From NCBI RefSeq assembly GCF_011762485.1, contig NZ_JAAKGI010000025.1, positions 309,695-373,694 of the forward strand: a DNA stretch of 64,000 nt, written 5' to 3'. The position numbers were made by a program, and so were the translations under genes. The stretch is from Yeosuana marina (lineage in GTDB: Bacteria; Bacteroidota; Bacteroidia; Flavobacteriales; Flavobacteriaceae). This document shows, piece by piece, positions 44,849-56,023 of the stretch (position 1 is the stretch's first letter; each line of letters starts with the position of its first letter). Below the pieces are notes generated by a model. That model saw only the letters and a list, made by a program, of their open reading frames with translations, ran no database searches and was not told the origin of the DNA.

Positions 44849-45577
44849 ATGAAACAGGCATTTTTACTAATATCTTTTTTATTATTGTTTCAAGCTACAC
44901 AGGCACAGCTTTTTACAAAAGAGAAAGTAACCTATGATGCCAATCAAGGTAAAGGATCTACCGATTATAATTTATTGCGATGGGGTTATTATCTGGGGTT
45001 TAACAATTATGATTTTAATTTTGATTACAATCAAGATTTAAGAGATATTTTTGTAAAACGAAGCGTAGGCTTTAATGTAGGTTTAATTGGTAATTTACGT
45101 ATCAACAATTTTATAGATTTACGTTTGGAGCCAGGTTTAGTAATAACAACAAGAGAATTATATTATAGTCCTGAATACTTTCAAGGCGTTTCATATAACA
45201 ATAATGATTTAATACGCGAGGTTAAATCTACTTACGTGCATATTCCTTTATTAGTTAAATTTTCTACTAAAAGAATAAATAATTTCAAGCCATTTGTTGT
45301 TGGCGGTATTTCTACCGCATTAAACTTATCTAGCAACGAAAATAATCCAGACGATAATAATAATGGGCAATTCAGAACAACAAAAAATTCGTTGTTTTAT
45401 GAGCTTGGTTTTGGTATTGATTTTTATTTATACAATTTCAAATTCACGCCCTCTATTCGTGGTATTTTTGGTATTAACGATGAACTTATTAGAGACAAAG
45501 ACCCAAACAGCCCTTGGACCAGTAATATTAATAGTATGAAAACAAGAGGCCTTTTTATCAACTTTACCTTTCAATAA
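44849..45577 (+). CDS. porT: Type IX secretion-associated outer-membrane protein PorT
   Basis: 242 residues. The ATG at 44849 gives a clean signal peptide MKQAFLLISFLLLFQATQA before QLFTK; an upstream in-frame start would overlap ubiE by 74 bases and spoil the signal. The rest is an eight-strand-type barrel ending RGLFINFTFQ. The ubiE-porT order is a recurring arrangement in Flavobacteriia, where PorT (SprT) is needed for type IX secretion; this agrees with the sorting domain on the GH18 enzyme at 4.7 kb. It ends 2 bases from the convergent methyltransferase gene. Confidence 0.8.
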   Translation: MKQAFLLISFLLLFQATQAQLFTKEKVTYDANQGKGSTDYNLLRWGYYLGFNNYDFNFDYNQDLRDIFVKRSVGFNVGLIGNLRINNFIDLRLEPGLVITTRELYYSPEYFQGVSYNNNDLIREVKSTYVHIPLLVKFSTKRINNFKPFVVGGISTALNLSSNENNPDDNNNGQFRTTKNSLFYELGFGIDFYLYNFKFTPSIRGIFGINDELIRDKDPNSPWTSNINSMKTRGLFINFTFQ

Positions 45578-45579
45578 AC

Positions 45580-46299
45580 TTATCGCCGTTTAAACTCGCT
45601 TAGTAAAATAGCTGTAGCAGTGGCAACATTTAAACTTTCTGTAGCTTGCAAATCTCCAAATCTGGGAATACTTATTTTTTGGTTAACCAAACATTCAACC
45701 TCACTTGAAATACCGTTGGCCTCATTTCCTAAAATTAAAATGCCTTTTAGAGGTAAAGTTGAAGTATAAACAGATGTTCCTTCCATAAAAGCACCATAAC
45801 ATGTTTGCTCAGTTTGCTCTAAAAATTTAAGCAAATCTGTATATATTATATTTACTCTGGTGATAGACCCCATAGTTGCTTGAATAACTTTTGGATTAAA
45901 GCAATCAACCGTTTCGTTACTACAAATCAAATGTTTCACCCCAAACCAGTCACACAATCTAATAATAGTTCCTAGGTTTCCTGGGTCTCGCACATCATCT
46001 AGAGCAACTATTAATTGATTATAATCTATGGATTCTGAATCGGGTATTTCAAAAACCGCCAAAGCCCTATTAGGTGTTTTTAAAAAGCTAATCCGTTTTA
46101 ATTCAGCTTCAGAAATTATTTCTTGGTTTTTGGCATCAATATTGAAGGATTCCGTCGTATATAAGGTGTGCAGAATAAATGATGATTGCAAAAACTCCTT
46201 GATTGTTTTAACACCCTCTACAACAAAAAGTTTGTGTTGCAATCTATATTTTTTTTGCTTTAAACTGTTTATTTGTTTTATTTGATTTTTTGATAGCAT
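45580..46299 (-). CDS. TrmH/SpoU family RNA 2'-O-methyltransferase
   Basis: 239 residues: an N-terminal SpoU substrate-binding domain (1-80, KQKKYRLQHKLFVVEGVKTIKEFL) and a C-terminal knotted SPOUT domain with VALDDVRDPGNLGTIIRLCDWFG, LILGNEANGISSEV and LNVATATAILLSEF, the three signature motifs. It methylates a ribose in rRNA or tRNA (RlmB or TrmH type); the target nucleotide cannot be told. Divergent to tamL across 301 bases. Confidence 0.9.
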   Translation of the reverse strand: MLSKNQIKQINSLKQKKYRLQHKLFVVEGVKTIKEFLQSSFILHTLYTTESFNIDAKNQEIISEAELKRISFLKTPNRALAVFEIPDSESIDYNQLIVALDDVRDPGNLGTIIRLCDWFGVKHLICSNETVDCFNPKVIQATMGSITRVNIIYTDLLKFLEQTEQTCYGAFMEGTSVYTSTLPLKGILILGNEANGISSEVECLVNQKISIPRFGDLQATESLNVATATAILLSEFKRR

Positions 46300-46600
46300 G
46301 GTATCAATATAATGGTTTCTCTTTTGCGATATAAAGAAAATGAAAAAAATATTGTTACCGTTAGTCTCAATAGATTATTTTTCATTTAGAAAAGGCGCTG
46401 ATTACTATTTCTGTTTCAAAAGAAATAATCTAAAGAGGATTAACACCTTTACGAAATAATGTTGAAGAAGGACCTTTAAAAAAAGTAAGTATAAACAGAT
46501 GAAATAATGTATTTTTGAACAAGATATAAAAGACACATCAATTGCTATTTAATAATTTAAGAACAAACAAGTCAAAAATTTAATCAATTATAACTTCTAC
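46300..46600. other. Divergent intergenic region between the RNA methyltransferase gene and tamL
   Basis: 301 bases without a gene. TATTTTTG at 46510-46517 fits a -7 element for tamL, giving a leader of roughly 75 bases. No tRNA, repeat or convincing hairpin was seen. Confidence 0.4.
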
Positions 46601-49126
46601 TTGAAACACGCGTTTAATTACATACTATCTTTTATAATTATCTCTGTTTTAATAACATCCTGCGATGCCGTAAAAAGAGTCCCAGAAAGCGACTATTTAC
46701 TAACCAAAAATTCGGTACATGTTAATGGTAAAAAAGATAATACCGAAACCATAAATAATTTGTTGTATCAAAAACCTAATAGCAAAATATTAAACTATCC
46801 ATTACGCTTAAATATTTATAATCTGGCTCGTCCTAATATTGATTCCATCGTAAATGCTAATCTTGATAAAAAACCACATAAGAGAGCGCATTTAGAATCA
46901 TTTTTGTCTAAAAAACAATTAGATAAATATATAGACTCGCGCATAAGTTTTAACGATTGGTTAAAAAAAACTGGGGAAGCGCCGGTTATTCTTAACGAAG
47001 ACAGAACAAAAAAATCTATTAAACGACTGAATGATTATTATATAAATAATGGTTGGTTTGATGTTGAATCAAATTATGAAATTCATAAAAAAAATAACCA
47101 GCGAGCAGAAGTTGATTATTTTGTAAAAACAGGAAATTCATTCATTATTGATTCTATTTCAAAAAAATATGAGCCTTCTGTGGTCGATTCCATATACAGA
47201 CTTGTTCAAAGAAATAGTTTTATAAAACAAAACGAACAATATAAAACGGTTAATTTACAATTAGAACGTGATCGCATTACAAGCGAATTACGAAATAAAG
47301 GTGTGTATCATTTTAGTCAAGATTACATCGCCTTTGAGGTAGATACTGTTGGCACTAATAAAAAAGTAAATATTGAAGTTCAAATACAAGACCGAGCTAT
47401 TAGAAACCAAGATTCTGTTAGAAGAGAGCCTTTTAAAATTTATAACATAAAAGATGTTAATATTTATACTGATGGCACTTACGAACGAAGGAGCGAAACT
47501 AGAACCGATTCTATAAATTACAATGGGTATACCATATACAGCATTGGAAAAATGAGGTTTAACCCAAAAGCATTAACTGATGCCATCTTTATAACTCCAA
47601 AAAATATATTTAAAGATATAGACAGAACGCGCTCATACCGGTATTTAAGTGAATTACGAACCTTTAAATACCCCGATATTAAATATATAGAAAATGACGA
47701 TGAAACATTGACTACCAATATTTTTTTAACGCCTCTTAAAAAATTTGGTTTAAATTTTAGTACTGAAGTTTCTCAAAGTAATATTCAAACTATTGGTTTA
47801 GCTGTAAACCCAAGTATTTTAATTAGAAATATTTTTAGAGGAGCTGAAACGCTCGAACTATCAGGGATAGGATCTATAGGAGCATCAAAAGATGCATCAA
47901 ATAAATCCAGTAATCAATTTTTTGACATTAATGAGATTGGTGTTAATTTAAACCTAACCATCCCTAGGCTATTCTCACCATTCAATACAGATTATATTGT
48001 TCCAAAATATATGTCACCAAGTACACGCATTAGTTTATCAGCAACTAGTCAAACAAATATTGGTTTAGACAAACAAACATTTAGCGGAACTTTTAATTAC
48101 AAATGGAGCCCATCGAGATACATTACTAATAGGTTAGATATTTTCAATGCACAATACGTTAGAAATCTGAATGTTGGGAATTACTTTGGTGTTTATCAAA
48201 ATTCATTCAAAACACTTAATGCCATTTCCACCTCATTAAATTATAACAATGGAGAGAATTTAAATTTTCCCGATCAAACTGATGCATTCATAAGTGATGT
48301 ATTAAATAACAATACCACTTTAAACCCTAATGATGCAGATTATAAAACAGTTTCTAATATTAATGAGCGAAAACAACGTTTAACCGAAAATAATTTAATT
48401 TTCTCATCTAGTTTTGGTTTGGTGGAAGACACACGTAAAAATATTTATGACGAAAATTTTTCAATTTTTAGAGTCAAATTAGAACTAGCTGGCAATATAT
48501 TGTCTAGTGCTTCTAGTCTTTTAGGGTTAAACAAAGATAGCAGTAATAGATACGAACTTTTTAACGTGGCCTTTTCTCAGTATGCAAAAACAGAGTTAGA
48601 CTATATAAAACATTGGAATTTAGGTAAAAAAAATGTGTTCGCCGTACGTAGTTATGCAGGTATTGCTATTCCGTACGGAAACTCAACCAGTATTCCGTTT
48701 TCAAAAAGTTTCTTTGCAGGTGGGGCTAATGACAACCGCGCTTGGACAGCTTACAGCTTAGGCCCCGGAAGTTCAGAAAGTTCCAATGAATTTAATGAAG
48801 CTAATTTTAAATTAGCCTTTAGTGCTGAAGAACGATTTAATTTGTTTGGTAGTTTAAACGGTGCCGTTTTTGTGGATGCTGGTAATATTTGGAATGTTCT
48901 TGATGAAGTAAATGACAAAAAAGCCATATTTTCAGGATTCAACTCTCTAAAAGATATTGCTGTTGGCTCCGGTTTTGGTTTACGTTATGACTTTAGTTTT
49001 TTTGTTTTTCGTTTTGATATAGGATTTAAAACTTATGATCCATCTTACCAAGATAAAAACAGGTGGTTTAATGATTATAATTTTGGAAATGCTGTTTATA
49101 ACATTGGTATAAACTATCCTTTCTAA
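46601..49126 (+). CDS. tamL: Outer-membrane lipoprotein of the BamA/TamA superfamily (TamL)
   Basis: 841 residues. Starts at a TTG; a lipoprotein signal (FIIISVLITSC, Cys21) distinguishes it from TamA. The first ~330 residues hold POTRA-like beta-alpha units (for example YYINNGWFDVESNYEIHKK; FKIYNIKDVNIYTDG); the last ~450 form an Omp85 barrel with the FAGGANDNRAW motif (about 708-718) and a terminal Phe. In Bacteroidota TamL pairs with TamB to insert outer-membrane proteins. A tamB gene is not in the window. Confidence 0.88.
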   Translation: MKHAFNYILSFIIISVLITSCDAVKRVPESDYLLTKNSVHVNGKKDNTETINNLLYQKPNSKILNYPLRLNIYNLARPNIDSIVNANLDKKPHKRAHLESFLSKKQLDKYIDSRISFNDWLKKTGEAPVILNEDRTKKSIKRLNDYYINNGWFDVESNYEIHKKNNQRAEVDYFVKTGNSFIIDSISKKYEPSVVDSIYRLVQRNSFIKQNEQYKTVNLQLERDRITSELRNKGVYHFSQDYIAFEVDTVGTNKKVNIEVQIQDRAIRNQDSVRREPFKIYNIKDVNIYTDGTYERRSETRTDSINYNGYTIYSIGKMRFNPKALTDAIFITPKNIFKDIDRTRSYRYLSELRTFKYPDIKYIENDDETLTTNIFLTPLKKFGLNFSTEVSQSNIQTIGLAVNPSILIRNIFRGAETLELSGIGSIGASKDASNKSSNQFFDINEIGVNLNLTIPRLFSPFNTDYIVPKYMSPSTRISLSATSQTNIGLDKQTFSGTFNYKWSPSRYITNRLDIFNAQYVRNLNVGNYFGVYQNSFKTLNAISTSLNYNNGENLNFPDQTDAFISDVLNNNTTLNPNDADYKTVSNINERKQRLTENNLIFSSSFGLVEDTRKNIYDENFSIFRVKLELAGNILSSASSLLGLNKDSSNRYELFNVAFSQYAKTELDYIKHWNLGKKNVFAVRSYAGIAIPYGNSTSIPFSKSFFAGGANDNRAWTAYSLGPGSSESSNEFNEANFKLAFSAEERFNLFGSLNGAVFVDAGNIWNVLDEVNDKKAIFSGFNSLKDIAVGSGFGLRYDFSFFVFRFDIGFKTYDPSYQDKNRWFNDYNFGNAVYNIGINYPF

Positions 49127-49260
49127 AAGCTTTTTAACTATTAAATACACTATAACGTTTTAGTGTTGTTTTCAAAGTTTCAAGCCTCAAAGCCATAGCT
49201 TTAAATTAAAAATTCATTACTTTTGATACATTAAAAAATTTATAAACTAATTTAAAAAAA

Positions 49261-50328
<1,068 letters not shown>

Positions 50329-50355
50329 TAAAATAAATAATCTTAACATAATTAG

Positions 50356-50382
50356 GGCTCTGCATTAGCAGGGTCTTTTTTT
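50356..50382 (+). terminator. Intrinsic terminator after fbaA
   Basis: GGCTCTGC (50356-50363) pairs with GCAGGGTC (50368-50375) with wobble, loop ATTA, then seven T. Confidence 0.75.
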
Positions 50383-50461
50383 ATGTTTGAATACACAAAA
50401 AGTAATATCTTAAAAATAAACAACTAAGAATTTCTTTAATAAATGTATCTTGCCATTACCT

Positions 50462-50487
50462 CAAAATTAAAAAAAGGTTTAATTTTG
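50462..50487. repeat. Perfect 10-base inverted repeat upstream of accD
   Basis: CAAAATTAAA (50462-50471) and TTTAATTTTG (50478-50487), 6-base spacer. AT-rich, so weak as RNA; may be an operator or a promoter-region dyad. Confidence 0.5.
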
Positions 50488-50504
50488 TTTCTGGTTTTAT
50501 GTTG

Positions 50505-50547
50505 TTTATATAAAATGTGACTAACTAATAATCTCATTTTATATAAA
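50505..50547. repeat. Perfect 13-base inverted repeat upstream of accD
   Basis: TTTATATAAAATG (50505-50517) and CATTTTATATAAA (50535-50547), 17-base spacer, 74 bases before the accD start. Together with the neighbouring dyad it makes an unusually structured accD upstream region. Confidence 0.55.
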
Positions 50548-50621
50548 TAAATTAAGAGTAAAACCTATTTTAAAAGTCGATTGATAATAGCTACAATCGT
50601 TAATCTAAAATCTAGAATACT

Positions 50622-51479
50622 ATGTCTTGGTTTAAAAGAAAAACTAAAGGAATTACCACAACAACACAGGATAAAAAGGATACTCCAAGAGGGTTATGGT
50701 ATAAATCTCCCACAGGTAAAATTGTTGATGCAGAAGAATTAGAAAAAAACTTCTATGTAAGTCCCGAAGACGGATATCACGTTCGTATAGGAAGTAAAGA
50801 ATATTTTGAAATTCTTTTTGACGATAACAAATTTAAAGAGTTAGATGCAAACCTAGAATCTAAAGATCCTTTAAAATTTGAAGACACCAAAAAATATCCA
50901 GACCGTTTAAAATCGGCTCAAGAAAAAACCCACCTTAAAGACGCCATAAGATGTGGGGTTGGAAAATCCAAAGGAAAAGACTTAGTTATTGCCTGTATGG
51001 ATTTTGCTTTTATTGGAGGTTCTATGGGAAGTGTTGTTGGTGAAAAAATAGTTCGCGCAGCGGATTATTCATTAAAACATAAAATTCCATTAATGGTCAT
51101 ATCAAAATCCGGAGGCGCACGTATGATGGAAGCCGCATTTTCTCTTATGCAAATGGCAAAAACATCTGTAAAATTAGCACAATTGGCAGATGCTGGCATT
51201 CCGTATATATCGCTTTGCACAGATCCTACAACAGGAGGCACAACAGCCTCATTTGCGATGTTGGGCGACATTAATATTGCAGAACCTGGTGCATTAATTG
51301 GATTTGCTGGCCCACGAGTTGTAAAAGACACAACTGGTCAAGATTTACCAGAAGGATTTCAAACATCTGAATTTTTATTAGAACACGGTTTCCTAGATTT
51401 TATAACATTAAGAAAAGAACTTAAAAATAAAGTAAATCAATATATTGATTTAATTACAAACCAGCCATTAAGAGTTTAA
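50622..51479 (+). CDS. accD: Acetyl-CoA carboxylase carboxyltransferase subunit beta
   Basis: 285 residues. Transfers the carboxyl group from biotin to acetyl-CoA with AccA. Crotonase-fold features: [31 protein letters not shown] and [21 protein letters not shown]. In E. coli the N-terminus has a four-Cys zinc ribbon; here the matching positions are Ser29, Gly32, Ser47 and Asp50, so no zinc can bind, while the surrounding sequence is kept. I have the impression this is shared by related Flavobacteriia. Followed by rpsO 127 bases on. Confidence 0.94.
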   Translation: MSWFKRKTKGITTTTQDKKDTPRGLWYKSPTGKIVDAEELEKNFYVSPEDGYHVRIGSKEYFEILFDDNKFKELDANLESKDPLKFEDTKKYPDRLKSAQEKTHLKDAIRCGVGKSKGKDLVIACMDFAFIGGSMGSVVGEKIVRAADYSLKHKIPLMVISKSGGARMMEAAFSLMQMAKTSVKLAQLADAGIPYISLCTDPTTGGTTASFAMLGDINIAEPGALIGFAGPRVVKDTTGQDLPEGFQTSEFLLEHGFLDFITLRKELKNKVNQYIDLITNQPLRV

Positions 51480-51544
51480 ATTTATAGTAACTAATGATTT
51501 ACTTTTATTTTTAAATCAGACACATGTAAATCATTAATTATTAC

Positions 51545-51552
51545 TATATTTG
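51545..51552 (+). promoter_or_regulatory. TAnnTTTG -7 element of rpsO
   Basis: TATATTTG matches the Bacteroidota -7 consensus. Transcription would start near 51559, downstream of the alternative in-frame start at 51550, supporting the ATG at 51607 as the true rpsO start. Confidence 0.55.
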
Positions 51553-51606
51553 CCGCTCGAAAGAAAGTCTTTCGTGTACATAACAATTATTTACAACAAT
51601 ATTAGC

Positions 51607-51876
51607 ATGTATTTAGCCAAAGAAGTAAAAGAAGAAATCTTCGCAAAACACGGTAAAGGAAAAAACGATACTGGTTCTGCAGAAGGACAAATTGCGTTAT
51701 TTACGCACAGAATCAATCACTTAACAGAGCACTTAAAACAAAATCGTAAAGATTATAACACCGAGCGTTCATTAGTAAAATTAGTAGGAAAGCGTCGAGC
51801 TTTGCTTGATTATCTTACTAAAAAAGATGTCTTAAGATATCGTGCAATAGTGAAAGAATTAGGATTAAGAAAATAA
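51607..51876 (+). CDS. rpsO: 30S ribosomal protein S15
   Basis: 89 residues, the standard S15 length, from the ATG at 51607 (MYLAKEVKEEIFAKHGKGKNDTGSAEGQIALFT...). The upstream in-frame extension is not part of the family. Binds 16S rRNA helices 20-22 and bridges to the large subunit. The order rpsO then pnp is the common bacterial pair; each has its own terminator here. Confidence 0.97.
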   Translation: MYLAKEVKEEIFAKHGKGKNDTGSAEGQIALFTHRINHLTEHLKQNRKDYNTERSLVKLVGKRRALLDYLTKKDVLRYRAIVKELGLRK

Positions 51877-51877
51877 T

Positions 51878-51903
51878 AAAAAGAGGCTTTATGCCTCTTT
51901 TTT
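51878..51903 (+). terminator. Intrinsic terminator after rpsO
   Basis: AAAAAGAGGC (51878-51887) pairs perfectly with GCCTCTTTTT (51893-51902), 5-base loop, T-run. Confidence 0.85.
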
Positions 51904-51926
51904 GTTTAAATATTACATAGTTACAA

Positions 51927-52016
51927 TGTCATTATGAGTAATGTAACGACTTGGAAATCTTTCAAAAAAAAAATTAGATAACCACATCACACCTCAAAAT
52001 GTGATTCGCAATGACA
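51927..52016. repeat. REP-like imperfect palindromic element between rpsO and pnp
   Basis: Outer arms TGTCATT (51927-51933) and AATGACA (52010-52016) bound a 90-base stretch with TTCGCAATGACAG at its right end, a motif that recurs in REP-like intergenic repeats of Bacteroidota genomes. The inner part is degenerate. Only one copy is seen in the window. Confidence 0.4.
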
Positions 52017-52109
52017 GAAATTTGAAGAAGCTTTTTATAGTTTTTCATTGGTCACACACAACTACTACTACAACACAACGACCATTGTTTAATTAGAATT
52101 AAAAAATTT

Positions 52110-54371
52110 ATGATTCCACAAGTTTTTAAAGAGGTCATAGACCTTGGTGACGGTAGAGAAATTTCTATTGAAACCGGAAAATTAGCAAAACAGGCACACG
52201 GTTCTGTTGTTGTACAATCTGGAAAATGTATGCTTTTGTGTACAGTAGTTTCCAACTATCAACAAAGTGATGTTGATTTTTTACCCTTAACAGTAGATTA
52301 CAGAGAAAAATTTGCTGCTTCAGGACGTTATCCAGGAGGTTTCTTCAAAAGAGAAGCAAGACCAAGTGACGGTGAAGTATTAACCATGCGTCTTGTAGAC
52401 CGTGTTTTACGTCCGTTATTTCCAAAAGATTACCATGCCGAAACGCAAGTTATGGTTCAGTTAATGTCTCATGACGAAAATGTAATGCCAGACGCTATGG
52501 CTGGATTAGCAGCATCTGCAGCGATACAATTATCTGATATTCCTTTTGAAACACCAATTTCTGAAGCAAGAGTTGGTCGTGTTAATGGCGAATTTATTAT
52601 CAACCCAACAAGAGCACAATTATTAGAATCTGATATTGATATGATGATTGGTGCTTCAGCCGATTCAGTGATGATGGTTGAAGGTGAAATGAATGAGATT
52701 TCTGAAGAAGAAATGACTGAAGCTATCAAGTTTGCACACGAAGCTATTAAAGTACAATGTGCTGCTCAAATAAAATTAGCAGAAGCTTTTGGCAAAAAAG
52801 AAACACGTGAATATGAACCAGAAAGTGAAGATGAAGAATTAGAGAAAAAAATTCATGATTTAACATATGATAAAGTATATGCTGTAGCAAGAGCTGCATC
52901 TGCAAAACACGAACGTAGCGCTGCGTTTGAAGCCATTAAAGAAGAAGTAAAAGCGACATTTACTGAAGAAGAATTAGCCGATTACGGCGGAATGGTTTCT
53001 AAGTATTTCTATAAAGCTGAGAAAAAAGCAGTTAGAGATTTAACCTTAAATGAAGGATTACGATTAGATGGTAGAAAGACCGACGAGATAAGACCAATTT
53101 GGTGCGAAGTAGATTATCTACCATCAACACACGGTTCTTCAATTTTTACCCGTGGAGAAACTCAAGCATTAGCAACAGTTACTTTAGGAACATCTAGAGA
53201 AGCAAACCAAATAGACATGCCATCTTTTGAAGGTGAAGAGCGTTTCTATTTGCATTATAACTTCCCTCCTTTTTCAACTGGTGAAGCACGGCCGTTAAGA
53301 GGAACGTCTCGTCGTGAAGTTGGTCATGGAAATTTAGCACAACGTGCCTTAAAAGGTATGGTTCCTGAAGATTGTCCTTATACCGTAAGAGTTGTTTCTG
53401 AAATATTAGAATCTAACGGTTCTTCTTCAATGGCTACGGTTTGCGCAGGAACAATGGCTCTTATGGATGCTGGTGTACAAATGAAGAAACCTGTTTCAGG
53501 TATCGCCATGGGATTAATCACAGATACTGAAACTGGTAAATACGCAGTTTTATCTGATATCTTAGGTGATGAAGATCATTTAGGTGATATGGACTTTAAA
53601 GTAACTGGTACTGCCGATGGTATTACTGCTTGCCAAATGGATATTAAAGTAAAAGGATTATCATACGAAATTTTAGTAAAAGCTTTAAAACAAGCTCGTG
53701 ACGGCCGTTTACATATCTTGGGGAAAATAACAGATACGATTGCTAAACCAAATGCAACTGTTAAAGACCATGCACCAACAATGGTTACAAGACGTATTCC
53801 TAATGAATTTATTGGTGCCTTAATTGGACCTGGCGGAAAAGTAATTCAAGAATTACAAAAAGAAACAGATACAACTATTGTTATTAATGAAGACCCTATT
53901 ACGGAAGAAGGTATTGTAGAAATTTTAGGTGTCGGTAATAAAGGTATTGATGCTGTATTGGCTAAAATAGATTCTTTAATGTTTAAACCAACTGTTGGTA
54001 ATACATATGAAGTTAAAGTAATTAAAATGCTTGATTTTGGAGCTGTTGTAGAATATACAGAAGCACCAGGAAACGAGGTTCTGTTACATGTAAGTGAACT
54101 AGCTTGGGAACGTACAGAAAATGTTTCTGATGTTGTTAATATGGGTGATGTTTTTGAAGTGAAGTATTTTGGAGTCGATCCAAAAACACGTAAAGAAAAA
54201 GTATCTCGTAAAGCTATTTTACCAAAACCAGAAGGTTATGTAGCAAGACCACCAAGAGACAATTCTAGAGATAGTCGCGGTGGTGGACGTGATAACCGAG
54301 GCAGAGATAATCGTGGGCGAGATAACCGCCGTGATGACAGAAGACCTAGAGAAGACAGAAAAGAGGATTAA
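52110..54371 (+). CDS. pnp: Polyribonucleotide nucleotidyltransferase
   Basis: 753 residues. Two RNase PH domains (about 10-140 and 325-460, the second with [27 protein letters not shown]), a helical linker, KH domain (about 565-625, [21 protein letters not shown]) and S1 domain (about 630-700). A 3'-5' phosphorolytic exonuclease of RNA turnover. The C-terminus carries an Arg/Gly/Asp-rich tail of about 40 residues with repeated DNRGR, probably extra RNA binding. Confidence 0.97.
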   Translation: MIPQVFKEVIDLGDGREISIETGKLAKQAHGSVVVQSGKCMLLCTVVSNYQQSDVDFLPLTVDYREKFAASGRYPGGFFKREARPSDGEVLTMRLVDRVLRPLFPKDYHAETQVMVQLMSHDENVMPDAMAGLAASAAIQLSDIPFETPISEARVGRVNGEFIINPTRAQLLESDIDMMIGASADSVMMVEGEMNEISEEEMTEAIKFAHEAIKVQCAAQIKLAEAFGKKETREYEPESEDEELEKKIHDLTYDKVYAVARAASAKHERSAAFEAIKEEVKATFTEEELADYGGMVSKYFYKAEKKAVRDLTLNEGLRLDGRKTDEIRPIWCEVDYLPSTHGSSIFTRGETQALATVTLGTSREANQIDMPSFEGEERFYLHYNFPPFSTGEARPLRGTSRREVGHGNLAQRALKGMVPEDCPYTVRVVSEILESNGSSSMATVCAGTMALMDAGVQMKKPVSGIAMGLITDTETGKYAVLSDILGDEDHLGDMDFKVTGTADGITACQMDIKVKGLSYEILVKALKQARDGRLHILGKITDTIAKPNATVKDHAPTMVTRRIPNEFIGALIGPGGKVIQELQKETDTTIVINEDPITEEGIVEILGVGNKGIDAVLAKIDSLMFKPTVGNTYEVKVIKMLDFGAVVEYTEAPGNEVLLHVSELAWERTENVSDVVNMGDVFEVKYFGVDPKTRKEKVSRKAILPKPEGYVARPPRDNSRDSRGGGRDNRGRDNRGRDNRRDDRRPREDRKED

Positions 54372-54390
54372 GTTGTTTTCTAAATAGAAT

Positions 54391-54420
54391 AAAAACCTCA
54401 TCGTTTGATGAGGTTTTTTT
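54391..54420 (+). terminator. Intrinsic terminator after pnp
   Basis: AAAAACCTCATC (54391-54402) pairs perfectly with GATGAGGTTTTT (54407-54418), 4-base loop GTTT, T-run. Confidence 0.88.
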
Positions 54421-54485
54421 TATTCACAACGCTAAAACCTTGTTAAAAATTTGCTATTGTCCTTATTTTGATTATCTTACCTTTT

Positions 54486-54860
54486 ATGATTTATACAGAC
54501 AAAGAAAAATATTCAGACATTTTAAACGACTCTCTTTCCTATCTTGAGCAAAGAGGTTATGAAAACATTAAGGCAGATACTGAAGGTTACGAAACACCTA
54601 AATCGTTCAACAAAGTTGGAAGCGATGTTAGCATCACTCCAGACATTGTTGCAGAAAAAGAAGGCAGAAAACATTATTTTGAATTGAGTTTAAAATCTGA
54701 AAAGCCAAAACTTCTTAAATCTAAATGGTTGTTTTTAAACACATTAAGCGGATTAAAATCTTGTAAATTTAGATTAATAACCACCAAAGGGCATTATAAA
54801 TTCACCAATGAAATGCTAAGTGATCTCAATCTTAATGACAAAACTTTGATAAAAATTTAA
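54486..54860 (+). CDS. Conserved small soluble protein, nuclease-fold-like, function unknown
   Basis: 124 residues from the ATG at 54486; an in-frame TTG lies 18 bases upstream but adds only a short hydrophobic stretch. Middle segment KVGSDVSITPDIVAEKEGRKHYFELSLKSEKPKLLKSKWLFLNTLSG has an Asp...Glu-x-Lys-like spacing (D58, E72, K76 region) reminiscent of restriction-endonuclease-like folds, but I cannot confirm it. Located between pnp and rpoD, 83 bases before rpoD. Confidence 0.55.
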   Translation: MIYTDKEKYSDILNDSLSYLEQRGYENIKADTEGYETPKSFNKVGSDVSITPDIVAEKEGRKHYFELSLKSEKPKLLKSKWLFLNTLSGLKSCKFRLITTKGHYKFTNEMLSDLNLNDKTLIKI

Positions 54861-54943
54861 TTTTCTGTAACAAAAACAACCTTTATTACGTATAACCATA
54901 TGTAGTAAAGAAAATTCACTTAAAAATTACAGGAGAACTTTAG

Positions 54944-55807
54944 ATGAGACAACTTAAAATTACGAAGCAGGTAACTAACAGAGAAACCGCTTCGTTAGAC
55001 AAATATCTTCAAGAAATTGGAAAAGTTGACTTAATTACCGCAGACGAAGAAGTAGAATTAGCACAACGTATTAAAGCAGGCGATCAAGTTGCTTTAGAAA
55101 AGTTAACAAAAGCTAATCTACGTTTTGTTGTGTCGGTAGCTAAGCAATATCAAAACCAAGGTTTAACATTACCCGATTTAATTAATGAAGGTAACTTAGG
55201 ATTAATTAAAGCGGCGCAACGTTTTGATGAAACACGTGGTTTTAAATTTATATCCTATGCCGTTTGGTGGATTCGTCAATCTATCTTACAAGCACTAGCT
55301 GAGCAATCTCGTATTGTACGTTTGCCTTTAAACAAAATTGGTTCTATTAATAAAATTAATAAAACATTTGCCTTTTTAGAACAAAGTCACGAGCGTCCGC
55401 CAAGTGCTGAAGAAATTGCCAAAGAGCTTGATATGACTATTAACGACGTTAAAGAGTCTATGAAAAACTCAGGACGTCACGTAAGTATGGATGCGCCTTT
55501 AGTAGAAGGTGAAGATTCTAACCTATACGATGTACTTAATAGTGGTGAATCACCTAACCCAGACAGAGAATTATTACACGAATCATTACGTACTGAAATT
55601 GAGAGAGCTTTAGAAACATTAACACCTCGTGAAGCTGATGTAATTCGTTTGTATTTTGGTTTAGGAAATCAACATCCAATGACTTTAGAAGAAATTGGGG
55701 AAACTTTTGATTTGACTCGTGAACGTGTTCGTCAGATTAAAGAAAAAGCCATCAGACGACTGAAGCACACATCTAGAAGTAAAATTTTGAAAACATATTT
55801 AGGGTAA
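54944..55807 (+). CDS. rpoD: Primary RNA polymerase sigma factor
   Basis: 287 residues. Regions 1.2 ([27 protein letters not shown]), 2 ([57 protein letters not shown]), 3 and 4 ([26 protein letters not shown]) are complete. Region 1.1 and the large non-conserved insert of E. coli RpoD are missing, as is normal in Bacteroidota, where this factor reads TTG/TAnnTTTG promoters like those noted in this window. Two hairpins follow. Confidence 0.96.
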   Translation: MRQLKITKQVTNRETASLDKYLQEIGKVDLITADEEVELAQRIKAGDQVALEKLTKANLRFVVSVAKQYQNQGLTLPDLINEGNLGLIKAAQRFDETRGFKFISYAVWWIRQSILQALAEQSRIVRLPLNKIGSINKINKTFAFLEQSHERPPSAEEIAKELDMTINDVKESMKNSGRHVSMDAPLVEGEDSNLYDVLNSGESPNPDRELLHESLRTEIERALETLTPREADVIRLYFGLGNQHPMTLEEIGETFDLTRERVRQIKEKAIRRLKHTSRSKILKTYLG

Positions 55808-55945
55808 AATTGATTTGGCAATCATCTATATATTAGATATTTTTATTATCTTAAATTTTATAGTAAATTGCGCAAAATTGACATAACTTATTTAAAATAT
55901 ATTTAGTTAGTAATCATAAAAAATTACGACTAAATAATAGTAACA

Positions 55946-55972
55946 AACAGTTCAACATAACTGTTCGTTTTT
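55946..55972 (+). terminator. Hairpin with T-run downstream of rpoD
   Basis: AACAGTT (55946-55952) pairs with AACTGTT (55959-55965), 6-base loop, followed by CG and a T-run. Confidence 0.6.
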
Positions 55973-55985
55973 TGATTGATGAAAG

Positions 55986-56020
55986 AACCCTCGGCTGATT
56001 ACCGAGGGTTTGTTTTTTTA
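55986..56020 (+). terminator. Strong intrinsic terminator before rpe
   Basis: AACCCTCGG (55986-55994) pairs perfectly with CCGAGGGTT (56002-56010), 7-base loop, T-rich tail. Confidence 0.88.
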
Positions 56021-56023
56021 TTC

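Noticed and set aside
54944..55807. RpoD appearing truncated (287 residues)
   Set aside because: Bacteroidota primary sigma factors normally lack region 1.1 and the large insert.
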